From positions 63,572 to 127,571 of the forward strand of contig JAUJNX010000009.1 of NCBI GenBank assembly GCA_030447925.1: a stretch of 64,000 nt of DNA. Reading direction: 5' to 3'. This DNA comes from Egibacteraceae bacterium. Its GTDB lineage: Bacteria > Actinomycetota > Nitriliruptoria > Euzebyales > Egibacteraceae. A program made the translations under genes and the position numbers. Each line of letters starts with the position of its first letter. Position 1 is the first letter of the stretch. The notes beneath the pieces were generated by a model. That model ran no database searches. It saw nothing but the letters and a program-made list of their open reading frames with translations, and was not told the origin of the DNA. Of the stretch, positions 1 through 8,951 are shown piece by piece.

Positions 1-377
1 CCGTCGTGACCGGCGCGGACCTCCACTACGTGGGCTCGATCACCATCGCCCGGGACCTGATGGACCTCGCCGACCTGGTCCCCCACGAGCGCGTGCAGGT
101 CGTCGACATCGACAACGGCGCGCGCCTGGAGACCTACGTCATCCCCGGCCCCGCCGGGTCCGGGACGGTCACGCTGAACGGCGCGGCGGCCCGCCTTGTC
201 CAGCCGGGGGACCGCGTCATCATCATCTCCTACGGCGTGTACACCGACGCCGAGGCCCGCGCGCACGTCCCCACCGTCGTCCTGCTCGACGAGGCGAACG
301 TCCCCACGGTCGTGCCGCCGGAGCCGCCCGCCACCGACGCCGACACCCTCCGCGCCCGGGCCGTCACCGGTGCCTGA
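1..377 (+). CDS. panD: aspartate 1-decarboxylase (5' partial)
   Basis: Makes beta-alanine from L-aspartate for pantothenate and CoA synthesis; a pyruvoyl-dependent cytosolic enzyme. The frame is open to the left window edge, so the usual first ~15 residues are outside. The visible part reads [15 protein letters not shown]; the Gly-Ser pair (codons at 33-38) is the self-cleavage site that generates the pyruvoyl group in this family. The following [27 protein letters not shown] and IIISYG segments are typical of PanD. A GTG at 6 is inside the conserved region and is not the true start. The tail (from about residue 100, Pro/Ala rich) is longer than usual. Its stop overlaps the start of nadC by 8 bases, implying a co-transcribed cofactor operon. 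Confidence 0.93.
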   Translation, partial: VVTGADLHYVGSITIARDLMDLADLVPHERVQVVDIDNGARLETYVIPGPAGSGTVTLNGAAARLVQPGDRVIIISYGVYTDAEARAHVPTVVLLDEANVPTVVPPEPPATDADTLRARAVTGA

Positions 378-1287
378 CGGCGCCCCACCGCCCGCGGAGG
401 CCCCTGGCACCGCGGGGGCCGACGGTCGCTGGGGCGCGCGGCCGGGGGTCGCCGACGTGGTCCGGGCCGCGCTGGCGGAGGACCTGGCCGACGGCGGCGA
501 CGCCACGGCGGCGGCGACCGTGGCGTCCGGGGCCGCGCTGGAGGCGGAGGTCGTCGCCCGCGCGGACGGGATCGTCGCCGGGCTGGAGGCCGCCCGGCTG
601 GCCTTCACCACCGTGGACGAGCGCGTCCTGGTGACCCCGCTGGCCGCCGACGGGGACCGTGTCGCGCCGGGCACGCCGGTCCTGCGCGTGACCGGTCCCG
701 CGCGCGGCATCCTGACCGCGGAGCGCACGGCGCTGAACCTGCTCTGCCACCTGTCCGGGGTGGCCACCCTGACGGCGGCCCACGTGGCCGCGGTGGCGGG
801 CACCGGGACGGTCGTCCGCGATACGCGCAAGACCCTCCCCGGGCTGCGCGCCCTGGAGAAGGCGGCGGTGGTCGCGGGCGGCGGGGTCAACCACCGCAGG
901 TCGCTGGGCGACGGGATGCTGGTCAAGGACAACCACGTCGCGGCTGCCGGCGGCGTGGGTCCCGCGACGCGCCTGGCCCTGGCCGCCGCCGGGGACCGCC
1001 TGCCGGTGCAGATCGAGGTCGACGACCTCGCCCAGCTCGACGAGGCCCTGGACGCGGGCGCCCGGGCCGTGCTGCTGGACAACTTCGACCTGGCGGACCT
1101 CGCCGAGGCGGTGCGCCGCTGCCGCGCCCACCCCGGCGGCCCGGTCTTCACCGAGGCGTCCGGCGGCGTGACGCCGGCCACCCTGCCGGGGATCGCCGCG
1201 ACCGGCGTCGACGCGGGCGCGGTCGGGGCGCTGACCCACAGCGCCCCCGCGCTGGACCTCGGCCTGGACGCCGTCGGCCAGGGCTGA
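370..1287 (+). CDS. nadC: nicotinate-nucleotide pyrophosphorylase (carboxylating)
   Basis: Quinolinate phosphoribosyltransferase, 305 residues: converts quinolinate and PRPP to nicotinate mononucleotide, CO2 and PPi in de novo NAD synthesis. I chose GTG at 370 because it is the first start that clears the panD coding region and it overlaps the panD stop, as expected for translational coupling; the open frame further upstream is a shadow of panD. Conserved family segments are visible: [17 protein letters not shown] (PRPP/quinolinate-binding basic patch), [28 protein letters not shown] and the C-terminal [16 protein letters not shown]. The N-terminal ~35 residues are Pro/Ala/Gly rich and not conserved. 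nadB and nadA are not in the window. Very sure of the function. Confidence 0.95.
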   Translation: MPDGAPPPAEAPGTAGADGRWGARPGVADVVRAALAEDLADGGDATAAATVASGAALEAEVVARADGIVAGLEAARLAFTTVDERVLVTPLAADGDRVAPGTPVLRVTGPARGILTAERTALNLLCHLSGVATLTAAHVAAVAGTGTVVRDTRKTLPGLRALEKAAVVAGGGVNHRRSLGDGMLVKDNHVAAAGGVGPATRLALAAAGDRLPVQIEVDDLAQLDEALDAGARAVLLDNFDLADLAEAVRRCRAHPGGPVFTEASGGVTPATLPGIAATGVDAGAVGALTHSAPALDLGLDAVGQG

Positions 1288-1375
1288 CCGCCGGTCCCGC
1301 CCGGACGGAGGAGGCCGGCCCGCGCATCGGGCACCCTGGGGGGCCGCGAGGCGGGCACCGACGGCAGGGAGACGC

Positions 1376-4300
1376 ATGATCCGCAAGGTCCTGGTCGCGA
1401 ACCGCGGGGAGATCGCGATCCGCGCGCTGCGGGCCGCCTACGAGCTGGGCCTGGCCACCGTGGCGGTCTACACCCACGCGGACCGCGTGTCGCTGCACCG
1501 GTCCAAGGCCGACGAGGCCTACGAGATCGGCGACCCCGACCGGCCGCTGCGCGGCTACCTGGACCCCGACGAGATCGTGCGCACCGCCGTGCGCGTCGGC
1601 GCCGACGCGGTCTACCCCGGCTACGGCTTCCTGTCGGAGTCCCCCGTCCTCGCCGACGCCTGCGCGGCTGCCGGGGTGACCTTCGTGGGCCCGCCCGCGG
1701 CCGTGCTGCGCCTGACCGGTGACAAGCTCCGCGCCCGCGAGGCCGCGGCCGCGGCGGGCCTGCCGGTCCTGCGCGCCAGCGACGCCATCGCCGACCCGCG
1801 CGCGGCCGTGGCCGCCGCCGAGGCCATCGGCTACCCCGTGTTCGTCAAGGCCGCGGCCGGCGGCGGCGGGCGCGGCCTGCGCCGGGTGGAGCGCGCGGAG
1901 GACCTGCCGGCGGCGGTCGCCACCGCGATGCGCGAGGCCGAGGGCGCCTTCGGCGACCCGACGGTGTTCCTGGAGCAGGCGGTCGTGCGCCCCCGACACC
2001 TGGAGGTCCAGCTGCTGGCCGGGGCCGACGGCGACGTCGTGCACCTGTACGAGCGCGACTGCTCGGTCCAGCGGCGCCACCAGAAGGTGGTGGAGATGGC
2101 GCCCGCCCCCGGCCTGGACCCGGAGCTGCGCGCGCGGCTGTGCGGCGACGCCGTGGCCTTCGCGCGCGCGGTCGGCTACCGCAACGCGGGCACCGCGGAG
2201 TTCCTGCTCGACGAGCGCGGCACGCACGTGTTCATCGAGATGAACCCGCGCATCCAGGTGGAGCACACCGTCACCGAGGAGACCACCGACGTCGATCTCG
2301 TCAGCGCCCAGCTGCGCATCGCCGGCGGGGCGACGCTGGCCGACCTGGGCCTGAGCCAGGAGCGCATCGCCCAGCGGGGCGTCGCGGTGCAGTGCCGGAT
2401 CACCAGCGAGGACCCGGCCAACGGCTTCCGCCCCGACACCGGGCGCATCACCGCCTACCGCTCGCCCGGTGGGGCGGGGATCCGCCTCGACGGCGGCACC
2501 GCCTACGCGGGCGCGGAGGTGTCGCCCTACTTCGACTCGCTGCTGGTGAAGCTGACCGCGCGCGGGGCGGACCTGCCCACCGCCGCCCGCCGCGCCCGCC
2601 GCGCGCTGGCGGAGTTCCGCATCCGCGGCGTGCGCACCAACGTCGCCTTCCTGCGCGCCGTGCTGGACGACCCGGACTTCCTCGCCGGCCGGGTGACGAC
2701 CGCGTTCCTGGACGAGCGGCCCGCGCTGACCGCGGTGAGCGCCGGGGAGGACCGCGCGACGCGGTTGCTGCGCCGCCTCGCCGACATGACCGTGAACCGG
2801 CCGCACGGCACGGCGCCCGCGGGGGCGCCGCCGCGGGCGATGCTGCCGCCGCTGCCCGACGGCGACCCGCCCCCCGGGTCGCGCCAGCGTCTCGACGCCC
2901 TGGGACCCGAGGCGTTCGCGGCGGAGCTGCGCGCCCAGCGCGCGCTGGCGGTGACCGACACGACCCTGCGCGACGCGCACCAGTCGCTGTTCGCCACGCG
3001 CATGCGCACCTTCGACATGCTCGCCGTCGCGCCCGCCCTGTCCCACGCGCTCGCCGGCGCGCTGTCGCTGGAGGTCTGGGGCGGGGCGACGTTCGACACC
3101 GCCCTGCGCTTCCTGGGCGAGGACCCGTGGGACCGGCTGGCCCGCCTGCGCGCGGCGCTGCCCAACGTCGCCCTGCAGATGCTGCTGCGCGGGGACAACA
3201 TCGTCGGTTACACCACCTACCCGCGGCCGGTGGTCCAGGCCTTCGTGGCCGAGGCCCGCGCGGCCGGCGTCGACATCTTCCGCGTCTTCGACGCCCTCAA
3301 CGACGTCGAGCGCATGGCGCCCGCGATCGCGGCGGTGCGCGAGGCCGGCGGCCTGGCGGAGGGGACGCTGTGCTACACCGGCGACCTGTCCGCGCCGGGA
3401 GAGCGCTACGACCTCGACCACTACCTGCGCGTGGCGGAGGGCGTGATCGCCGCCGGCGCCCACGTGCTGTGCATCAAGGACATGGCCGGGCTGCTGCGCG
3501 CCCCGGCCGCGCGCACGCTGGTGGGCGCGCTGCGCGAGCGCTTCGACGCCCCGGTGCACCTGCACACCCACGACACCGCCGGCGGCCAGCTCGCGACCTA
3601 CCTCGCCGCGATGGAGGCGGGCGTCGACGCGGTCGACGGCGCCGCCGCACCGCTGGCCGGCATGACCAGCCAGCCGTCGCTGGCCGCGATCGTCGCCGCC
3701 ACCGACGCCACCGACCGGGCGACGGGGCTGTCACTGGACGCCCTGGCCGACCTCGAGCCGTACTGGGAGGCCGTGCGCCGGCTCTACCGGCCGTTCGAGG
3801 AGGGGCTGCCCGCGCCGACGGGCGCGGTCTACCGCCACGAGATCCCCGGCGGCCAGCTGTCCAACCTGCGCCAGCAGGCCGCGGCCCTGGGCCTGGCCGA
3901 CCGCTGGCCGGAGGTCGAGCGGCTGTACGCGCGCTGCGACGACCTGCTCGGCGGGCTCATCAAGGTCACCCCCACCAGCAAGGTGGTCGGCGACCTCGCG
4001 CTGTACCTGCTGTCAACCGGCCTGGACCCCGACGTGCTCGCGGCCGATCCCGCCGGCCGCGACCTGCCGGACTCCGTCATCGGCTTCCTGCGCGGCGAGC
4101 TCGGCACGCCGCCGTTCGGCTGGCCCGAGCCGTTCCGCACCCGCGCGCTGGAGGGGCGTGACCCCGCGCCCGGCGACCCGGAGCTGGACGCCGGGGACCG
4201 CGCCCTGCTGGCGGACCCGGCCACCACGACCCGCGACCGGCGCCGCGCGCTGGACCGGCTGCTGCTGCCCGCCGCCGCCGCCGCGCACGCGCAGGCCGTG

Positions 4301-4768
4301 GAGCGCTACGGCGACCAGTCGGTGCTGCCGACGCGCCCGTTCCTGTACGGGCTCGAGCGCGGGGAGGAGGTCGAGATCGACCTGGAACCCGGCGTCCGGC
4401 TCCTGGTCAGCCTGGAGGCCGTCGGTGACCCCGACGAGCGCGGCATGCGCACCGTGCTGGTCAACCTCAACGGCCAGGCCCGCCCGGTCGAGGTGCGCGA
4501 CCGCGCGGCCGGGGTGACCGCGGTCACCGCGGAGAAGGCCGACCCAACGGACCCCCGCCACGTCGCGGCGACCCTGACCGGCGTGGTGACCCTGCAGGTC
4601 GCCGCCGGCGACACCGTCGAGGCGGGCCAGAAGGTCGCCGCGATCGAGGCGATGAAGATGGAGTCGGGCGTCAGCGCCCCCCGCGCCGGCACCGTTGACC
4701 GCCTCGCTGTCCCCAGCGGCACCGCCGTCGAGCCCGGCGACCTCCTCCTGGTCCTCACCCCGGACTGA
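1376..4768 (+). CDS. pyc: pyruvate carboxylase
   Basis: Single-chain biotin enzyme of 1130 residues, the usual length, carboxylating pyruvate to oxaloacetate (anaplerosis). Order seen: biotin carboxylase domain (about 1-450, starting VLVANRGEIAIRALRA, with RRHQKVVEMAPAP and EMNPRIQVEHTVTEE near 288), carboxyltransferase domain (about 520-1000, with DTTLRDAHQSLFATRMR, the carbamylatable lysine in CIKDMAG at 701, and the metal-binding HLHTHDTAG), and a C-terminal biotinyl domain with EAMKM, biotin lysine near 1094. ATG 1376 is preceded by AGGGAG. It lies 88 bases after nadC and could be read from the same transcript or alone. No missing catalytic segment was noticed. Confidence 0.97.
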   Translation: MIRKVLVANRGEIAIRALRAAYELGLATVAVYTHADRVSLHRSKADEAYEIGDPDRPLRGYLDPDEIVRTAVRVGADAVYPGYGFLSESPVLADACAAAGVTFVGPPAAVLRLTGDKLRAREAAAAAGLPVLRASDAIADPRAAVAAAEAIGYPVFVKAAAGGGGRGLRRVERAEDLPAAVATAMREAEGAFGDPTVFLEQAVVRPRHLEVQLLAGADGDVVHLYERDCSVQRRHQKVVEMAPAPGLDPELRARLCGDAVAFARAVGYRNAGTAEFLLDERGTHVFIEMNPRIQVEHTVTEETTDVDLVSAQLRIAGGATLADLGLSQERIAQRGVAVQCRITSEDPANGFRPDTGRITAYRSPGGAGIRLDGGTAYAGAEVSPYFDSLLVKLTARGADLPTAARRARRALAEFRIRGVRTNVAFLRAVLDDPDFLAGRVTTAFLDERPALTAVSAGEDRATRLLRRLADMTVNRPHGTAPAGAPPRAMLPPLPDGDPPPGSRQRLDALGPEAFAAELRAQRALAVTDTTLRDAHQSLFATRMRTFDMLAVAPALSHALAGALSLEVWGGATFDTALRFLGEDPWDRLARLRAALPNVALQMLLRGDNIVGYTTYPRPVVQAFVAEARAAGVDIFRVFDALNDVERMAPAIAAVREAGGLAEGTLCYTGDLSAPGERYDLDHYLRVAEGVIAAGAHVLCIKDMAGLLRAPAARTLVGALRERFDAPVHLHTHDTAGGQLATYLAAMEAGVDAVDGAAAPLAGMTSQPSLAAIVAATDATDRATGLSLDALADLEPYWEAVRRLYRPFEEGLPAPTGAVYRHEIPGGQLSNLRQQAAALGLADRWPEVERLYARCDDLLGGLIKVTPTSKVVGDLALYLLSTGLDPDVLAADPAGRDLPDSVIGFLRGELGTPPFGWPEPFRTRALEGRDPAPGDPELDAGDRALLADPATTTRDRRRALDRLLLPAAAAAHAQAVERYGDQSVLPTRPFLYGLERGEEVEIDLEPGVRLLVSLEAVGDPDERGMRTVLVNLNGQARPVEVRDRAAGVTAVTAEKADPTDPRHVAATLTGVVTLQVAAGDTVEAGQKVAAIEAMKMESGVSAPRAGTVDRLAVPSGTAVEPGDLLLVLTPD

Positions 4769-4795
4769 CCGCGGCGGGTCGCGGGTGCGCAGCAC

Positions 4796-4801
4796 TAGAG
4801 T
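4796..4801 (+). promoter_or_regulatory. -10 element TAGAGT upstream of the UBP zinc-finger gene
   Basis: TAGAGT matches the actinobacterial TAnnnT -10 pattern and sits 25 bases before ATG 4827, leaving room for the GGAGGAG ribosome-binding site at about 4816-4822. No convincing -35 was seen. Confidence 0.4.
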
Positions 4802-4826
4802 TCGGGGCCCGGAGCGGAGGAGAGCG

Positions 4827-5102
4827 ATGATGGCCAGCGCGACCTGCACCCACCTCGACATGGTCCGTCCCGTGGAGCCCAGCGCGCAGGGGTGCGAGGA
4901 CTGCCTGCGCATCGGCGACACCTGGGTGCACCTGCGCGAGTGCCTGACCTGCGGGCACGTCGGGTGCTGCGACGACTCCAGGAACCGCCACGCCACCGCG
5001 CACTGGCACGCCGACGACCACCCGCTGATCCGCTCCTTCGAGCCGGGCGAGAACTGGGCGTGGTGCTACGTCGACGAGGTGGTGATGGAGGTCCGTGGCT
5101 GA
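4827..5102 (+). CDS. UBP-type zinc finger domain protein
   Basis: A 91-residue protein built almost entirely of a UBP-type (ZnF-UBP) zinc finger. Candidate ligands are Cys7, His9, Cys23, Cys26, Cys39, Cys42, Cys47, Cys48, His55, His59, His61, His65, with the typical CEDCL...RECLTCGHVGCCDDS...HATAHW order. Bacterial stand-alone members are common in actinobacteria, but their role is unknown; since classic ubiquitin is absent, a C-terminal-tail or metal-binding role can only be guessed. Starts at ATG 4827 (or the adjacent ATG 4830) after a strong GGAGGAG. A decayed copy of both ends of this gene lies just before lysS (5794-5859). Confidence 0.88.
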   Translation: MMASATCTHLDMVRPVEPSAQGCEDCLRIGDTWVHLRECLTCGHVGCCDDSRNRHATAHWHADDHPLIRSFEPGENWAWCYVDEVVMEVRG

Positions 5103-5158
5103 GGCGGCTCACCCGACCCGTCGGACACCGACCGGGCCCGGCTGACGGGGGCACACTC

Positions 5159-5183
5159 CCTCCCCTGCGCACGGCAGGGGAGG
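5159..5183 (+). terminator. 10-bp hairpin overlapping a ribosome-binding site
   Basis: Perfect inverted repeat CCTCCCCTGC / GCAGGGGAGG with a 5-base loop, 57 bases after the UBP gene stop. The right arm contains the AGGGGAGG Shine-Dalgarno of the GTG at 5188. It may end the upstream transcript, or hold the next gene's ribosome-binding site closed; there is no T-run. Confidence 0.55.
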
Positions 5184-5187
5184 AAGG

Positions 5188-5724
5188 GTGGGAGTGGCCC
5201 GCTTGTCGTTGGTCATCGCCCTGGTCGCCGCATCCTGGGCGGCGGCCGCCTGCCTCGTGCTGGGGCTCGTCTCGTTCGCCCAGTTCCCGGCGGAGCTGCG
5301 GTCCGGGTCCGCCGGGAGGTCCGGCATCCTGGGCCAGCCGGTGGAGTTCGTCGTCCTGGGCGGGGCGGGTCTCCCGGACGAGGGCGTCGAGCGCGCCATC
5401 GCGGACCTCAGCACGGCCAACGTCGTGGTGCCCTCGCTGGTCGCCCTCGCCGCCACGGTGGTGGCGGCCCTCCAGCGGCGGGGTCGCGCGCCGCGCGGGG
5501 TCCTGTGGGTTGCGCTGGGCCTCCAGGTCGCAGCGCTGCTGCTGGAGCTCAACGCGCTGGGCCTGCGCTCGGGAGGCCTCGTCGTGTTCTACAACTTCTT
5601 CCGCAACCACCCCTGGCGGGCCCTGCTGCTGGCCGCCAGCACGGCGCTGGTGCTGTGGGTGGCCCTGGCTGCGACCCGGGCCGACCGGGAGGCGGTGGGA
5701 GCCGCCGCCACCTCCGGCGTCTGA
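5188..5724 (+). CDS. four-TM hypothetical membrane protein
   Basis: A 178-residue protein with about four hydrophobic segments: near 7-30 (LSLVIALVAASWAAAACLVL), 78-95, 105-125 and 148-165. There is a predicted exoplasmic stretch between segments 1 and 2. No family was recognised and no catalytic motif is visible. The GTG at 5188 (or 5194, also in frame) follows AGGGGAGG, which lies in the right arm of the 10-bp hairpin at 5159-5183, so translation may depend on that structure opening. It stands between the UBP zinc-finger gene and lysS on the same strand. Confidence 0.6.
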   Translation: MGVARLSLVIALVAASWAAAACLVLGLVSFAQFPAELRSGSAGRSGILGQPVEFVVLGGAGLPDEGVERAIADLSTANVVVPSLVALAATVVAALQRRGRAPRGVLWVALGLQVAALLLELNALGLRSGGLVVFYNFFRNHPWRALLLAASTALVLWVALAATRADREAVGAAATSGV

Positions 5725-5747
5725 CCCGGCCCTGCGGCGGCCGCCGC

Positions 5748-5753
5748 TAGCAT
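5748..5753 (+). promoter_or_regulatory. -10 element TAGCAT before the lysS leader
   Basis: TAGCAT fits the TAnnnT -10 pattern and lies about 100 bases before the lysS start, ahead of the short 5794-5859 reading frame. If used, the lysS transcript would carry that frame in its leader. Confidence 0.35.
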
Positions 5754-5793
5754 GCGCCGCAGCCGCGAAGGGGGCCGAGGGGAGGACGAGGGC

Positions 5794-5859
5794 ATGGCGA
5801 ACGCGACCCGCACGCAGCTCGGGACGGTCCGCCCCGCGGAGCCCGGTGCCCGTGGCTGA
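5794..5859 (+). pseudogene. remnant of a UBP-type zinc-finger gene / 21-codon leader ORF
   Basis: A 21-codon frame, MANATRTQLGTVRPAEPGAR plus G, aligns with the first ~20 residues of the zinc-finger protein at 4827 (MASATCTHLDMVRPVEPSAQ); about 12 of 20 positions agree. Its last codons and the following bases (CGTGGCTGAG then ACCCGA) match the 3' end of the same gene. So it looks like a duplicate whose middle was deleted in frame. The Cys and His ligands of the first part are Arg and Gln here, so zinc binding is lost. A GAGGACGAG lies before its ATG. It overlaps the lysS start, so it could still act by coupling translation. Confidence 0.6.
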
Positions 5860-7351
5860 GACCGGTGACCCGAGCCGGCTCGACGAGCTGATCGACGAGC
5901 GGCGGGCCAAGGCGCGCGCCCTGCGGGACGCCGGCATCGACCCCTATCCGGTCGGGGTGCGGGTCACCCACGCCCTGGAGCAGGTGCGCCGGGAGTACGA
6001 CGGCCGGCTGGAGCCGGGCGAGGGCAGCGGCGCGCAGGTCAGCGTCGGCGGGCGCCTGGTCGCGCGGCGCGGGCACGGCAAGCTCGTGTTCCTGGTCCTG
6101 CGCGAGGGCGACACCGACCTGCAGGTGCTCGCCGCGCTGGACACGCTGGGGCCCGAGGCCATGGCCCGGGTCGAGGACCTCGACCTCGGCGACTGGGTCG
6201 GCGTCGCCGGCGAGGTCGTGCGCAGCCGCCGCGGCGAGCTGTCGGTGCAGGCGGGCACCGTCACCCTGCTGGGCAAGAGCCTGCGGCCCCTGCCCGACAC
6301 CTGGCACGGCGTCCGCGACGTCGAGACCCGCTTCCGCCAGCGCGAGGTCGACCTGGCGATCAACGCCGACGCCCGCCGGGTGGTCCGCATCCGGGCGGCC
6401 GCCATCGCCGCCCTGCGCGCGGAGTACGCCGACCGCGGCTACGTCGAGGTCGAGGGCCCGGTCCTGCACACCCAGGCCGGCGGCGCGCTGGCCAAGCCGT
6501 TCGTGACCCACGCGAACGCCCTGGACCTGGACCTGTACCTGCGCATCGCGCTGGAGCTGCACCTCAAGCGGCTGGTGGCGGGCGGCATGACGCGGGTGTT
6601 CGAGATCGGCCGGGTCTTCCGCAACGAGGGGCTGTCGCCGCGCCACAACCCCGAGTTCACGATGGTCGAGTCCTACGAGGCCTACGCCGACTACCACGAC
6701 ATCATGGACCTGACCCAGGCCCTGCTGCAGCGCGCGGCCGTCGAGGCCGTCGGCACCACCGCCCTCGACCACGACGGCGGCAAGGTCGACCTGGGCGGGG
6801 AGTGGCCCCGCCGCCCCTTGCTGGACCTGGTCCGCGCCGCCACCGACCGGCCCGGCCTGTCCTACGACACGCCCGCCGAGGAGCTGCGCGCGCTGGCCGC
6901 CGCCCACGACGTGCACGCCGACCCGGCGTGGGGGCCGGGCAAGCTCGTCCTGGAGCTGTACGAGAAGCTGGTCGAGCACACGCTGTGGGACCCGACCTTC
7001 GTCGTGGACTACCCCGTCGAGGTCTCGCCCCTGGCGCGGCGGCACCGGTCCGACCCGCACGTCACCGAGCGCTTCGAGCTGATCGTGGCCGGCCGGGAGC
7101 TGGCCAACGCCTTCACCGAGCTCACCGACCCCGACGACCAGCGGGCGCGGCTGGAGGCGCAGGCGCGCGCGCGGGCGGGCGGCGACGAGGAGGCCATGGC
7201 GGTCGACGAGTCGTTCCTGCGCGCCATGGAGTTCGGCATGCCGCCCATGGGCGGCCTGGGCATCGGCGTCGACCGGCTCGTCATGCTCCTCGCCGACGTC
7301 CAGACCATCCGCGACGTGATCCTGTTCCCCACCCTCCGCCCCGAGCGCTGA
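5852..7351 (+). CDS. lysS: lysyl-tRNA synthetase, class II
   Basis: Charges tRNA-Lys; 499 residues from GTG 5852 (an in-frame GTG at 5846 is equally possible). N-terminal OB-fold anticodon domain (about 55-155) then class II catalytic core: motif 2 FRNEGLSPRHNPEFTMVE with ESYEAYADYHDIM, and motif 3 GGLGIGVDRLVMLLADV near the C-terminus followed by IRDVILFPTLRP. These are diagnostic of LysRS rather than AspRS/AsnRS. Upstream open frame is a shadow of the preceding genes. The start overlaps the stop of the 21-codon UBP remnant. The lysS-clpC neighbourhood is usual in actinobacteria, though here two exported-enzyme genes separate them. Confidence 0.95.
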   Translation: MAETGDPSRLDELIDERRAKARALRDAGIDPYPVGVRVTHALEQVRREYDGRLEPGEGSGAQVSVGGRLVARRGHGKLVFLVLREGDTDLQVLAALDTLGPEAMARVEDLDLGDWVGVAGEVVRSRRGELSVQAGTVTLLGKSLRPLPDTWHGVRDVETRFRQREVDLAINADARRVVRIRAAAIAALRAEYADRGYVEVEGPVLHTQAGGALAKPFVTHANALDLDLYLRIALELHLKRLVAGGMTRVFEIGRVFRNEGLSPRHNPEFTMVESYEAYADYHDIMDLTQALLQRAAVEAVGTTALDHDGGKVDLGGEWPRRPLLDLVRAATDRPGLSYDTPAEELRALAAAHDVHADPAWGPGKLVLELYEKLVEHTLWDPTFVVDYPVEVSPLARRHRSDPHVTERFELIVAGRELANAFTELTDPDDQRARLEAQARARAGGDEEAMAVDESFLRAMEFGMPPMGGLGIGVDRLVMLLADVQTIRDVILFPTLRPER

Positions 7352-7630
7352 CCGTCCTCCGGCCCTGGTCGAGGTTCCGGACAGGGTGTTCCTGGCCGTC
7401 CGTACGAGCGACAGCGGTTCGAAGCCCATAAGGGTTGCCGGTCCGCTGCACGCAGGGCCACGCCCGCGCGTCCTCGTCGCGGCGTGCGTGACCGGCCGAC
7501 GGCCCGCGTGCCGGCGATCGGCGTGGACCCACGCCCGCCACATCGGGCCCACGGACGATGAGCAGGGAGACCCCTGCGACGACAGCGACACCGCGCCCGG
7601 GCGGGGATCTGCGCCGGCGTCACGGCAGCG

Positions 7631-8752
7631 ATGCTGCTGGTCGGTCCGGCTGCGCTGGCCCAGGAACCGGGCGCGTCGCCGTCCCGGACCGGCGGTGACG
7701 GGCAGCTCGCCGCGTTCCTGGAGCAGCCGCGCGCCCTCCTCGCGCGCAGCGCGCGGGCGATGGGGCTGGGGGGCGACCGCGAGGAGCCGGCCCCGGCCGG
7801 CCCCGCGGTCCCCGGGGACGGGCAGGATGTCGCGGGCGGCGCCGCGCCGGCGCCCGAGCCCGCGCCCGAGCCCGCGCCGGCCGCGGGCGGGGGCGGGGAC
7901 GCCCCCACGACCCCGCCGCCCGGCGGCGACCGCGAGGACGGGGACGGCGGCCGCCCCGCGGGGGGCGGGACCGGGGACGCCGCGGGCAGGACGATGTTCT
8001 CCACCTTCGAGGACGGCGACATCGACGAGTGGGCGGTGAGCCAGCAGGCCTGCGACTACTCCCAGGAGATCGTTGCGGACCCGCTCGGTTCGGGTGCCAG
8101 GGTGATGCGCTTCGAGATGCGGCCCGAGGACGCCGAGGGCTGCGCGAGCTACGACGGCCCCGGCAAGGAGGCCTACGGCGGTGCGAAGTCCGACCTGCGC
8201 GCCGACGCCCCGGAGGTCCAGACCGGCGAGTACTTCTACGGGTTCCAGCTGCTCCTGCCGGAGGGCTTCGGCGACTCCGTCGGCACGGCTTCCTCGATCC
8301 TGTTCCAGGTGCACGCCGGCTTCCCCGCGCGGCCACCCCTGGCGCTGGCGGTCGAGGGGGACCGGCTCCGGGTGGGGACCAGCCACGGGGACGGCAAGGG
8401 GACGGCCGGCCCGGGCGCCGACCTCGGACCCGTCGCGGACTGGGAGGGCCGGTGGCTCGACGTCGTCGCCCACCTGGACCTGTCCTGCGACTCGTCGCAG
8501 GACGCGGTGGAGCTGTTCGTGCGGCGCCCCGAGGACGCCGACTACCGTCGCGTGGCGGACTTGACCGGCGACATCGGCTACGACGGCAGGGCGGCGTGGG
8601 TCGGCCCGGCCCGCATCGGTCTGTACAACCCGCGCTACCGCAGCGCGCCGGAGAAGCACAGCGGTCCTTCCATCGTCCATTTCGGCCACTACGTCGAGGG
8701 CACCTCCTTCGAGGCGGTCCGCACCGACGGACTCCCTCCGACCCAGCGCTGA
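7631..8752 (+). CDS. secreted polysaccharide lyase-like protein
   Basis: A 373-residue exported protein. Signal peptide MLLVGPAALAQ from ATG 7631 is short; in-frame codons upstream to a CTG at 7574 (preceded by AGGGAG) would add an Arg-rich n-region, so the real start may be there. Residues ~25-115 are a Pro/Ala/Gly/Glu linker including repeated Pro-Glu. Residues ~118-373 look like the heparin-lyase-I-type beta-jellyroll fold (FSTFEDGDIDEW opening, YFYGFQLLLPEGF, DWEGRWLDVVAHLDLSCD, ARIGLYNPRY), the family of glucuronan and alginate-type lyases; substrate is not deducible. Two Cys pairs may be disulfides. It ends before a strong terminator, next to a second secreted carbohydrate-active gene. 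Confidence 0.6.
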   Translation: MLLVGPAALAQEPGASPSRTGGDGQLAAFLEQPRALLARSARAMGLGGDREEPAPAGPAVPGDGQDVAGGAAPAPEPAPEPAPAAGGGGDAPTTPPPGGDREDGDGGRPAGGGTGDAAGRTMFSTFEDGDIDEWAVSQQACDYSQEIVADPLGSGARVMRFEMRPEDAEGCASYDGPGKEAYGGAKSDLRADAPEVQTGEYFYGFQLLLPEGFGDSVGTASSILFQVHAGFPARPPLALAVEGDRLRVGTSHGDGKGTAGPGADLGPVADWEGRWLDVVAHLDLSCDSSQDAVELFVRRPEDADYRRVADLTGDIGYDGRAAWVGPARIGLYNPRYRSAPEKHSGPSIVHFGHYVEGTSFEAVRTDGLPPTQR

Positions 8753-8781
8753 CACTCGCGGCGAGGACACCGCAGCGGACG

Positions 8782-8808
8782 CCGGCCGAGGGGTGACCCC
8801 TCGGCCGG
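8782..8808 (+). terminator. intrinsic-type terminator hairpin
   Basis: Perfect 12-bp stem CCGGCCGAGGGG / CCCCTCGGCCGG with a 3-base loop TGA, 29 bases after the lyase stop. No T-tract, as often in GC-rich actinobacteria. It separates the lyase gene from the beta-helix gene. Confidence 0.75.
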
Positions 8809-8951
8809 TCCGGGCCGGTCCCGACCCCGTCCCGCCCCGGGCTCCGCCGGCGGGTGAGCTGGTGGGCCTGTACCGCTGGCCCGCCCTGCCGGCTCACGGC
8901 CTGTCATCCTTGACCGGTCCCCACGGCGGGGAACGACGAGAGGACACGGGT

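Noticed and set aside
1148..3571. Long minus-strand open frames opposite nadC/pyc, lysS and many other genes
   Set aside because: They are GC-driven shadows of the real genes with Arg/Ala/Gly/His-rich composition and no domain signal.
7400..7460. tRNA-like GGTTCGAA segment upstream of the lyase gene
   Set aside because: The flanking bases do not form a T-stem, acceptor stem or anticodon arm, so it is not a tRNA.
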